Assembly: GCA_900107365.1 (NCBI GenBank)
Contig: FNPS01000001.1
Location: 992,001-1,056,000, forward strand
Reading direction: 5' to 3'
DNA: 64,000 nt
Source: Flavobacterium aquidurense
GTDB taxonomy: Bacteria; Bacteroidota; Bacteroidia; Flavobacteriales; Flavobacteriaceae
The notes under the pieces were generated by a model, which was given only the letters and a program-made list of their open reading frames with translations, did no database searches and had not been told where the DNA came from. Position numbers and translations under genes: made by a program. Each line of letters begins with the position of its first letter. Within the stretch, counting starts at the first letter, position 1. Shown here piece by piece: positions 44,406 to 55,900 of this stretch.

Positions 44406-44594
44406 TTAATTCATAACCATTTCAGTATCCTCTGTGTTTGTATTGGGTAGTGAATTTTCACTTGGCTCATCCCAATGTCCCCAATCTCCTTTATACGGAG
44501 TGCGGTAGGCTACATCGCAATTATTTTCACCGTAAGCCATAACCTCATACGGACATTTTTTAATTTTCTGAGTTTGAATATTTAAGTTTTCCAT
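44406..44594 (-). CDS. Small hypothetical protein, acidic and Trp-containing
   Basis: 62 residues from the ATG at 44594. A longer in-frame start (44627) lacks a leader, while AATAAAA precedes this one. It starts MENLNIQTQKIKKCPYEVMA and contains YKGDWGHWDEPSE. No signal peptide. Not recognised. A strong terminator lies downstream on its strand, which supports a real transcript. Confidence 0.5.
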   Translation of the reverse strand: MENLNIQTQKIKKCPYEVMAYGENNCDVAYRTPYKGDWGHWDEPSENSLPNTNTEDTEMVMN

Positions 44595-44882
44595 GGCAGC
44601 TTTTATTTTTCGTAAAGATAGTAGCAACTTAAATCTGTTTGTTATACTTAAAGGGTTGATAGTTATGTAATTCCCATTAGTGTATTAAATATCAGTGGCG
44701 TATGATCCGAATAATAACGATCTTTTTCTTTATAAGCAGCCACATTTTAATATTGAGTTACTATGCTTTAGTAGAAGAAGCTTTTTTTCAAAATGTTTTC
44801 CCAATTAAACCCAAACTGATTTATTTCCAAAACTGACCTATAGAATAATTCGTTGTCATGATGTAATGGAAAACTATAAAAA

Positions 44883-45446
44883 CTAATGCTTTCTTTTGAG
44901 ATAAAGTGATGCTGATTGGCTCATTGTAATTAATGAAGCTCCAAGTATAACAATATCTTTTAGTACTAATCGTCCACGTCCGGATAAATAAGGAAATCCA
45001 TATTGTTGATCTGTCAAATGCGGCACCCAACTTTCAGGAGTTGTCACTAAAAATGAAAGGGTACCAATCGTAAGGATAAACACCAGTATACTTCCAAACA
45101 TACTTGCCAGAGGAGCCCAATTATGAATGGCAACCAGAAAAGCAATACCAATTAATAAAATTCCTAAGCCATTTGCAAAGCCATACGTATTGTTTTGAAT
45201 GTTCCATTCGTGATTTTCGGCAATTAATTCACCTTCCTTATTGCTGTATTGTTTATACTCAGCTGGATTATCATAAAAAAAAGACATAAAAGGGCTGTTT
45301 GCTACAAAAGGAACTATTCCATCAGCTTCATAAGTAAAGAATTTAAGTCCGCCAATCCATAAAAAAACGATTACGATACCAGCACGTACGGCATTTTTTC
45401 CCAGCTTATCAAGATTTGCTATTGTGTTTAAAAGAGAATTTTTCAT
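44883..45446 (-). CDS. DUF417 (YkgB/RclC-like) membrane protein
   Basis: 187 residues with four membrane helices (about 20-40, 90-110, 115-135, 160-180). AVRAGIVIVFLWIGGLKFFTYEADGIVPFVANSP is the start typical of the family and PYLSGRGRLVLKDIVILG its end. In E. coli the homologue RclC belongs to the reactive-chlorine resistance operon under an AraC-type regulator. Here too an AraC regulator lies directly upstream on the same strand. The gene has its own -7 element in the 80-bp gap. Confidence 0.88.
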   Translation of the reverse strand: MKNSLLNTIANLDKLGKNAVRAGIVIVFLWIGGLKFFTYEADGIVPFVANSPFMSFFYDNPAEYKQYSNKEGELIAENHEWNIQNNTYGFANGLGILLIGIAFLVAIHNWAPLASMFGSILVFILTIGTLSFLVTTPESWVPHLTDQQYGFPYLSGRGRLVLKDIVILGASLITMSQSASLYLKRKH

Positions 45447-45482
45447 TGCTTTGTTTTTAAATTTTAGTTATAATTAACAAGG

Positions 45483-45490
45483 CAAATTTA
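45483..45490 (-). promoter_or_regulatory. -7 element of the DUF417 gene
   Basis: TAAATTTG on the minus strand, 36 bp before the ATG at 45446. No standard -33, consistent with activator dependence. Confidence 0.45.
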
Positions 45491-45526
45491 GATCTGAAAT
45501 AAGAATTAGGAAATGGATAAAAAACG

Positions 45527-46381
45527 CTATTCCTTAGACAAATCTGCCACAATAGAGATACCAGTTGTTTTCCGGAAGGTCTGAGGAGAAACTTTTGTCA
45601 TTTTTTTAAATACTCTGCTAAAATAGTATTCATCCTGAAATTTTAATGCATAGGCGATTTCTTTAATACTAAAGCGGGTAAGATGAAGCTGTTTTTTTGC
45701 CTCTAAAATTAATCTTTCCTGAATCATTTGTGTCGGCGTCTTATTGAAGCGTCTGCCACATTGCTTAGTGAAATTATTAGCTGTCATTGACAATATTGAA
45801 GCGTAATCACCAGGTTTGTGAAGGGATAAGAAATTTTCCTCGAGCAGTATTTTGAACTGGTCCATCTTCTCATCTTTTTGTAGATTTTGTTTTTCACTGG
45901 TTGTTTTCAGACTACTTGATTTGGCAAGTACAAGCTGAAGATAGGAACGCAATACAATTTCTGAAGGCACTGGTTCTTTAATTTCATCAATAATCTGATC
46001 GAATAATTGACAGTATAATACATGCTGTTCAGTAGTTAATTTTATTGAAGGCTCAACGTAAATATTGTTAAACAATAAACCGTTGCAGGCAACTTCTTTT
46101 CTATGGTATTCAATGCAATAAAAGTCACCGTGAAATTGTAATGTAGTGTATTTCAGTGGACTAATTTCTTTGATGGATATGGACTGTTGTGGTGTTGAAA
46201 ACAATATTGCTGGGGCCTTAAAAGAAAAAGAAGCAAAATCTGCCTGATAAATTCCTTCTCCTTTGCTGATTAGTAAAACAGTATATTCACTAAATTGTAC
46301 GGTTATATCTAAAAATGAATTGTTTTCAGATTTTTCTACTCCTAAAAGTAAGGTTTTATTTTCTGAAAATACTTTGTTCAT
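45527..46381 (-). CDS. AraC-family transcriptional regulator
   Basis: 284 residues. A cupin-like N-terminus (about 25-120, with FSEYTVLLISKGEGIYQADF) and two C-terminal helix-turn-helix units (about 180-275, GDYASILSMTANNFTKQCGR and IKEIAYALKFQDEYYFSRVF). The likely target is the adjacent DUF417 gene. Several cysteines are present, but whether it senses oxidants as RclR does cannot be told. Confidence 0.88.
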   Translation of the reverse strand: MNKVFSENKTLLLGVEKSENNSFLDITVQFSEYTVLLISKGEGIYQADFASFSFKAPAILFSTPQQSISIKEISPLKYTTLQFHGDFYCIEYHRKEVACNGLLFNNIYVEPSIKLTTEQHVLYCQLFDQIIDEIKEPVPSEIVLRSYLQLVLAKSSSLKTTSEKQNLQKDEKMDQFKILLEENFLSLHKPGDYASILSMTANNFTKQCGRRFNKTPTQMIQERLILEAKKQLHLTRFSIKEIAYALKFQDEYYFSRVFKKMTKVSPQTFRKTTGISIVADLSKE

Positions 46382-46917
46382 GTTGTAGGGAGTTGAATTA
46401 TATGATAGTAAATTTAGAAAATGAATTCTGGTTATTCAAAATTATTACTACACTTAAGAATCAAATATCGGAATTATATATGATGGTAGAACAATAGAGA
46501 CCTTTTGTAAAATGCTTGTAATCAAACACGTAACTGAATGTTTCATATTGCACTATTTATGTTGCATTTTATAATATGCTACAACGTTTAAATCGAATTA
46601 AATTAATTTTCTTACATTTTTATTTACTTTGTAGATGAATCAATATAATTTTCATTTTCAAAAATTTTTTATTTTACTATCTGCACAATTTCTATAAATC
46701 TTCGCTGTAAAATCATACTATGCCATATTACCTGATTATTATAAAAATTATTTTTTGTTGAAGGGATGTGACGCCTGAAACAAACAGTTTTCAATCAATG
46801 CCCCAAATAAATAGCAACTCTTACTGGAAAATTACATTAACGGAACAAATCCGTGCAGGTGATTTCTGGAATTAATTTGATAAGTATCCAAGAATATAAA
46901 TACTAATATATAATGTC
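46382..46917. other. 536-bp intergenic region between the AraC regulator and the giant adhesin
   Basis: Very AT-rich and divergent. It contains the AraC promoter on the minus strand. For the adhesin only a near match (TACTTTG near 46625) was seen. No ORF of note. Confidence 0.4.
46437..46464 (-). promoter_or_regulatory. Promoter of the AraC regulator gene
   Basis: On the minus strand TTG (46462-46464), 17-bp spacer, TAATTTTG (46437-46444). The ATG is 56 bp further on at 46381. Confidence 0.7.
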
Positions 46918-49900
46918 ATGAGAAAACTCTACTTTATGTTTTTGGCTTTTTTTTTGTTTTTTGTCAGTACTGCAAAAGGAGCTACTTATTATTGGGTAGG
47001 AGGTACGGGAAACTGGAATGTAATAAGTAACTGGGCGACCACTAGTGGCGGTACAGTTCATTATACCAGTATTCCTTCCTCTACTGATGATGTAATATTT
47101 GATAGTAATGCTAATTATCAGGTTACAATTTCAGCTGGCGCTTGCCATAATATGAGATGGATTGGGACAGGAGCAGCCCGAATGGTTCTTTCAGGCAAGT
47201 TAGATATTTCAGGTTCCTTAGAATTGCAATCAGGGATGCAAATGTATGCTAGTGCAAGTAATACCTCAATCTCCCTTACCTTTTCTGCTACCACAACAGG
47301 CAATACTATTAAAACTAATGGAGTGGTTATAGGCAATGGTAGCGGTGCTGCTTTTGGGGTGGGTGTAATTTTTAAAGGCATTGGTGGAGGATGGATATTG
47401 AACGATGATTACATTACCACGAAGGGTGCTGCAATAACGCTTACTGCCGGAAGTTTAAACTTTGGAGGTAAAATGGTTTCTATAGATACATTTACCGATG
47501 GAGGTACTCCTAATACTTTAGTACATGCTTTGAATATTGCCGGCTCTAACATTACCTTGTTTGCAACAACCATTCCTGGAGGAGGAACTATTACAAACAG
47601 CGGTTGGAATTATAGTTCTGCAAGTGGGTTAACTTTGTCCGCAGCGATGTCGATGGGTTCTACCATTACAATTAATAACTTTACAAGTACCGGTGTTGTC
47701 ACAAAAATAAATGATTTTTACAATGATATAATTTTGCTAAAAGGAGCAACAACTGTCAATAGTATTGGTACTGGTGAAACTTCATTCAACCATTTTACGA
47801 CTTATGATGATACTTTTTTTAGTGGTAATAGTTTTAATTATCTTAATTTATTAGGTAAAGGTTCCTATACTTTTACAAGTGGTGCAGTCAACCCAATTAT
47901 TATAAAGAATGCCTTAGTAGCCCAACCTAGCGCTTGTGGCGGAACCATTGGTTTAAATGCAGAAAATTCAACTAAACTTGCAAACCAAACTCAGTTCACG
48001 TTTGCTGCAGGAGCAACTGCCACAGTGCAAAATGCTTTGATTCGTAATATTGCCACAAGTGGATTAATACCAAATGCTGTTAATTCGGTAGATTTAGGTA
48101 ATAATACAGGATGGAGTTTTACAGGTACTGGCACTACATATTATTGGATAGAGGGGCAGGGTAACTGGAATGATGTTGCGCATTGGTCATTGACCAGCGG
48201 CGGGGCGGCGGGAGGTTGTGTTCCAACAGCCTTTGACAATGTTATATTTGATAATAATTCTGGTTCTTCCGTAATAGTTACAATAGACGAAACAGCATCT
48301 TGTAACAATATTATCTGGAACAATGCACCAGGAGCAGTATTTAATGTAAACGATAAATTCTTTATTAGCGGTTCACTTACTTTACAGCCTGGTATGGCTA
48401 TGAATGTGGCTTCTATTACTAATGTCATCAATTTTGTAGGTAATACAGCCAATACCATTACAACCAATGGCGTAACAATTAATGTTGATTCTCCGCCCTT
48501 TCGGAATAATGATATTATTACATTTAGTCGTTCAGGGGGATCTTGGACGTTGATGGATGATTTTAACGCTCCTTATGCGTCACTTGACTTGAATGTAGGT
48601 GATTTAAACTTTGGCGGAAAAAATGCAACGATATTCTCTTTCAAAGTTAGTACTCCCAATATAGCGGGCTCTGCTAAATTAGAAATTAACAATTCTACTA
48701 TCACTTGTAAAATTAGTGCTGCTTTAGGTTATCTTAATTATGTAGGGTGGTCAGATCACACAAGCGGAACTTTCGCAGGGCCAGCTATATCGGCTCTCAA
48801 TACAAGCGGCTCTACAATAATATTGGATGATTCGAAGTTTGATACCCATTCATCAATTTACAACAATATTTTCTTTAATGGATCTACCTCTTCTTCTCTT
48901 TTTGACTCTTATGCTACTGTTACAGGCAATACAACTATCAGCAATCTAACGTTTTTAGGCAATGGATCAATAGCAGACAAAATACAGGCAAAAATAGGAA
49001 CGCTTGCTTTGTCTCCCGGCAGTAGTTACCTATTTCCTGTTCCAACGACGACTCCAGTCTCTAATGGTATTGTTACCGTAACCACTGCATTGAATGCAAA
49101 CGGAGGTCTTTGTTCTGGCATTATTAGCATTGCATCAAGTGCAGAGGGTACACAATCCACCATTGCGGCCACGGGTAGTACAGTAAATGTTAATAATGCT
49201 ATTTTGCGCGATATCAAAATAACAGGTAGCACCCCATACGTGGCAACAAATTCAACAGATGAAGGTAACAATAGCGGTTGGAATTTCACAGCACCTATTG
49301 TGCACAATTATTATTGGGTAGGTGGTGACGGTAATTGGAACGACCCTATGCATTGGGCAAATAGTAGTGGTGGTATACCCGGCAGTGGTTGTATCCCTAC
49401 AGCAAGTGATAATGTGTTTTTTGATGGAGGGTCAAGCTTTGTAGCCGGTTCTACAGTAGTGGTAGATGGTAATGCTTATTGTAACAATATGACTTGGAGC
49501 GGCAGCACTATACCGGCAACTTTAGATGTAGAAAATCCTTTAAGTATCTTCGGATCATTAGAATTGCAATCAGGAATGACTTTAAAAGGAAACACAGATG
49601 GCGGTACAAGTAATATAAGTTATCTCAACTTTACAGGCAGCACGCCTGGTAACACTATTAAAAGTAATGGCGTGGTTATTAACATACCCGCTTCGACGCA
49701 ACCAAATGGACTCGTGTTTAACGGTACAAATACTGCGTCATGGAAAGTACTAGACCCATTGACGGTGGCATCATGGGTGACACTTTCTGGTGGTAATTTA
49801 AATTTTAATGGACAAATAGTCTCTATGGGAGCTTTCACCACTGGAAGCGGACCGGTTGATAAATCCCGTAGTTTAAACATAGCAGGTTCTGCGATAACAT

Positions 49901-52900
49901 TAAAAGGCGGTCTCGCAGCTATGGCGGCAGCATGGAATTATAATGTATCTGGCGCAGCAGCACTGACAAGTAATGAAACAACTGGTTCAATTATTACATT
50001 TGCAATAGCGAGTCAAACTATTACTGCAAAAGCTACTGATGTCTATAATAACTTAATTATTAAAGCATCAGGAGTTAGTATTAACGGTGGAATCTATAAT
50101 AAAGTTGACTTTACAGGTGCCACCACAAATAGTTTTGCAACATTTAATAATTCTCCAGTAATTGACATTCTTACTATGAAATCTGGTGGAACATATTCCA
50201 TACAAACAGGCTCGACGCTTACTCTCAATAAGGTATTATCTCCTAACGGTACGCCATGTAATATAACTAAGATAAATTCAACCACTAATGGCGTACAAGC
50301 AAATATAAGTATGCCATCGAGCGCGGCCAATTTTCCAAATAATATTTATGGGATAGATTTTGTACAAATGCAAGATATTAATGCTATAACCCCTTCATCA
50401 GATCCATCTCGTGCACAAATGAAGGTAGGAAATAATAGTACGGCTGAAAATCGTAACAATACAGGTTGGATTATAGTACCTCATACTTCAACTCCTGTGG
50501 TGGATGGTTTAGGTACTAACAGAACATTGGGTTGTAAAGATTTTCCTTATGTATTGACTACGACGACTTTTTTTCCAAACCCAGAGGCAACATTTAAATG
50601 GAATGATAACTCGACAGGAGATACATTAACAGTAACAGGCCCCGGTACCTATAGCGTAACCGTTACTTATGGGGCAGGTTGTGTGTTAAGTGCGAGTGTA
50701 ACTTTGAGCTTAACCCCTAATCCTGTTTTAAGCATAGCATCTGCCTTACCTACTTGCAAGGAAGTCGAAGTTATATTGTCTGGAACAGGTTTAACAGGTT
50801 CTTCTGCAAATGAAACTTATACTCTTCAAAGCGTCAGTCCGGCAAATGCCATGTCTGGATTGCCTGTAATACAATACAATGATGCTATTTTTCATCTTCC
50901 GGTTGGAGTAACAGACGCAACTTTTACTATAACAGATAATAATAGTGGTTGTATAAGTGCGCCAGTGACTACAGGTTCGTTGCCCGCATTGCTTTCTCAT
51001 GCAGTAATAACTGGCGGAGTATCGGTGCTTTGTGCGGGTAGCACTGCGGTTTCGGCCTTTACGGCAGATTTGCCAGACGGTACATGGAGCGTTAGCGATA
51101 CTGCTGTAGCTTCTATTACGGCAGGGGGTATTTTGACTGCATTGACGGTACCTGTAGCAACAACTGAAAATGTTATTTACACAACAGAAAATGGTTGTAT
51201 TACAATGAAAGAGGTCACTATTAATCCTGCTCCAATTATTAATGGAGCTGTTACACTTTGTGGCGGTAGTACAACAACCCTGACAGCAACAGGAGGTATA
51301 GGAACATGGAGTAGCCAAACGCCACTAATAGCAACGGTAGATGGAAGTGGTGTAGTAGAAGGTATAAGTGCGGGAACAGCACAAATCACTTATACGCTAA
51401 CAGATACTGGTTGTGCGGCTACTTATAATGTTACAATTAATTCTCCTACATTAATTGTAACGGTTCCTGCAGCTGTATGTTCAGGCACACCGGTTGACTT
51501 GACCGCTCCAGCAGTAACGGCTGGAAGCACGGCAAACCTGACGTTTACTTATTTTACAGATGCTGCAGGCACAACGGTACTTGCAAATCCAGATACGGTA
51601 ACAGCAAGCGGTATTTACTACATTAAAGGAACTACACCAGAAGGATGTTCAGCAATCCAAAGTGTCACTGTTGCAGTTAATCCGCTCCCGGTTGTTGCAA
51701 TAAGTAACCCACCGGCAGTATGCTGGCCGGCAACAGTAGATATTACCTCAGCATCAGTAACGACAGGGAGTACAGCAAATTTAACCTATGCTTATTTTAG
51801 CGACGCAGCAGGTACACAGCCTTTGGCTAATGCCAATGCCATCACAGCAAGTGATACATATTATATTCAGGGAACTGATCCTGTTACAGGATGTAGTTCT
51901 ATGAGTTCGTTGAACGTAATAGTTAATCTACAGCCAGATGCATTATTTACCTACGATGCGATCAATAATGACAATGATGAATATACTTTTACCCCAATTT
52001 CTGTTTTGGCAGGGCTGACGTATGCCTGGAATTTTGGCGATGGTACGACTTCTACTGCGGCTATACCAACGCATCAGTATAATGTAGTGGGTAACTATAC
52101 TATAATACTTACTGTTACCAATCCCAATGGTTGTACAGCCACCACAACTGAGGCAATTAATATCACTAAAAACCCTAATGTGGCAGCTGATATTTCAGTA
52201 TTTCCTGTTAACCAGTGTGTTGTTGGAAATATCTTTCAATTTTCCAGCGCCTCTACTGTAGCAGGAGGCTATTCAATAACAAGCCTCACTTGGGATTTTG
52301 GCGATGGTAGCCCAGTAAGTAATGATCTAAATCCTTCACATGGTTACGCTGCGGCAGGAACCTACATCCTAAGTCTCCAGGCTACCGCCAGTAATGGGAT
52401 AGATACTTTTTCTGATAATGCTACAAGCTCGATTGTTGTGATTGCGACACCTGTAGTAAATGTTATCAACCCGGCATCAGTATGCTCAAACGCTACAGTA
52501 AATATTACTGCTGCTGCGGTAACCTCAGGAAGTACACCAGGTTTAGTTTTTACCTATTTCAGTGATTCATTAGCGACACAGCCTTTAATCAACGCTAACG
52601 CCATCGCAGCAAGCGGCACTTACTATATTAAAGGAACAACACCAGAAGGATGTTTTGCAATAAGTCCGGTACAGGTAACGATTAATCCGATTCCTACGGT
52701 AACAACAGTTGCTCCGGCAGCTGTATGTTCAGGCACGCCAGTTAACTTAACCTTGCCGGAAGTAACGGCTGGAAGCACGGCAAACCTGATTTTTTCCTAT
52801 TTTACAGACGCCGCAGGCACAACTGTTCTTGCAACGCCAAGCGCAGTAGCAACAGGTGGGACCTATTACATAAAAGGCACAACAGCAGCGGGATGTTCGG

Positions 52901-55900
52901 CAATAAGTTCGGTTCAGGTAACGGTTAATCCAATACCGGTTGTAAATGTAACCAATCCGTCAGCAGTGTGTTCCGGCACGTCGGTTAACCTGACTTTGCC
53001 TGCAGTAACAACCGGAAGCACAGCCAATCTGACTTTTACCTATTTTACAGACGCCGCAGCTACAACAGTTCTTGCAACACCAAACGCAGTAACGATAAGC
53101 GGTATCTATTACATAAAAGGTACGACTGCAGCCGGATGTTCGGCAATCCAGAGTGTAATGGTAACGGTTAATCCGACTCCTACAGTGATAACAGTTGCTC
53201 CGGCTGCAGTATGTTTCGATACAGCATTGGACCTGACATTACCTCAAGTTACTGCAGGAAGTACGGCCAACCTGACTTTTACTTATTTTACAGATCCAGC
53301 AGGCACAAATGTTCTTTCAACACCAAGCGCAGTAACAACAGGTGGCACCTATTACATAAAAGGGACAACAGCAGCGGGATGTTCGGCAATAAGTCCGGTA
53401 CAGGTAACTATTAATCCAATACCGGTTGTAAATGTTACAGAACCAGTAGCAGTATGTTCAGGCACAGCAGTTGACCTGACCGTGCCTGCAGTAACGGCAG
53501 GAAGTACAGCCAACCTGACTTTTACTTATTTTACAGATGCCGCAGGAACGGCAGTTCTTGTAACTCCAAACGCAGTATTGACTGGAGGCACCTATTACAT
53601 AAAAGGCACAACAGCAGCGGGATGTTCGGCAATAATTCAGGTTCAGGTAACCATTAATCCAATACCGGTTGTAAATGTTTCCAATCCGGTAGCAGTATGT
53701 TCAGGCACGCCAGTCGACCTGACTTTGCCAGAGATAACGTCTGGAAGTACATCTAACCTTACATTTACTTATTTCACAGATGCTACAGGCACTGCAGTTC
53801 TAACTAATGCTGATGCAGTAACGACAGATGGAACTTATTATATTAAAGGAACCACGCCCGAAGGATGTTCGGCAATTAGCCCGGTACAGGTAACAGTTAA
53901 TCCAATACCGATTGTAAATGTTACCGATCCCGCAGTAACATGTTCAGACACACCAGTTGATTTGACTACAGTGACAGTAACGGCTGGCAGTACGGCAAAC
54001 CTGACGTTTACCTATTTTACCGATATTACAGCCACAACGGTTCTTGCCAATCCAGATGCTATTACAGCAAGCGGTACCTATTACATACAAGGCACAACAA
54101 TAGCGGGATGTTCGGCAATAAGTCCGGTGCAGGTAACTGTTAATCCAATACCAATATTAAATATTACTAATCGGGTACCAGTATGTTCCGGCACATCAGT
54201 TGATTTGACTGCTGCTGCAGTCACGGCAGACAGCACATCAAACCTGACTTTCACCTATTTTACAGATGCCGCAGGAACAACAGTTCTTGCCAATCCAAAT
54301 GTAGTAACAGCAAGCGGTACTTACTACATAAGAGGCACAACAGCATTCGGATGTTCGGTAATAAGTCCGGTACAAGTAACGGTTAATCCGACTCCTACAT
54401 TAATTGCAACAGCTCCTTCAGCTGTATGCTCAGGCAAGTTTGTTGATTTGACCACAGCTGCAGTCACGGCAGGCAGCACATCAAACCTGACCTTTACCTA
54501 TTTTACAGATGCGGCAGGCACAGCAGTTCTTTCTAATCCAGATGCAGTTACAGCAGGCGGTATTTATTATATTAAAGGAAGCACCCCGGAAGGCTGTTCT
54601 GTAATCCAAAGTGTTGCGGTAACGATTAATCCACTTCCAGTTGTAGCAATTATTAATCCAGCGGCTGTATGCTGGCCGGCAACAGTAGATTTAACTTCAG
54701 CATTAATAACTACAGGAAGTACGGCAAATTTAACCTATGCCTATTTTAGTGATGCAGCAGGCACACAGCCTTTAGCCAATGCCAATGCCATCACAGCAAG
54801 TGATACTTATTATATACAGGGAACCGATCCTGCGACAGGATGTAGTACGATGAGTTCTGTAAATGTGATAGTTAATCTACAGCCAGATGCATCATTCACC
54901 TACCATGCTGTCAATAATGCGAATGATCAATATACTTTTACTCCAATTTCTACTACAGCAGGAATGAGCTATAGCTGGGATTTCGGCGATGGTACGACTT
55001 CTAATACAGCTCTTCCAACGCACCAATATAATGTAGTGGGTAATTATAGTATAAAGCTTAGCGCTACCAATTCCAATGGTTGTACAGCCATCACAACTGA
55101 GGCGATTACTATTACTAAAAATCCGAATGTAGCAGCAGATATTTCAATTAATCCTGTTAATCAATGCTTTATTGGAAACACATTTCAGCTTACCAGTACT
55201 TCTACTGTAGCAGCAGGCTATTCAATTACAGATCTCATTTGGGACTTCGGTGATGGTACGCCGGTAAGTAATATGTTAAACCCTTCACATACTTACACTG
55301 CACCAGGTACCTATATAATAAACCTGCAGGCTACTGCCAGTAATGGGGTTACTACTTTTTCTGATAATGCTACGAGCTCAATTATTGTGATTGCGACACC
55401 TATAGTAAACGTTACTAACCCGGCGTCAGTATGCTCAGACAACACAGTAGATATTACTGCAGCGGCAGTAACCTCAGGAAGTACACCAGGTTTAATTTTT
55501 ACCTATTTTACAGACGTCGCAGACACAACAGTTCTTGCCAATCCAGATGCAGTAGCAGTAAGCGGTATTTATTATATTAAAGGAAACACACCAGAAGGAT
55601 GTTCGGCAATCAGCCCGGTGCAGGTAACGGTTAATCCAATACCGCTACTAAATATTACTAATCCGGCAGCAGTATGTTCCGGCACATCAGTTGATTTGAC
55701 TGCTGCTGCAGTGACGGCAGGCAGCACATCAAACCTGACTTTTACCTATTTTACAGATGCCGCAGGAACAATAGTTCTTACCAATCCAAATGCAGTAACA
55801 GCAGGTGATACTTATTACATAAAAGGCACAACAGCATCGGGATGTTCGGCAATTAGTCCGGTACAAGTAACGGTTAATCCGACTCCTACATTAATTGCAA

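Noticed and set aside
50791..51318. A 175-codon Cys/Ser/Thr-rich ORF on the minus strand inside the adhesin gene
   Set aside because: Antisense shadow of the repetitive coding sequence; composition follows from the repeats.
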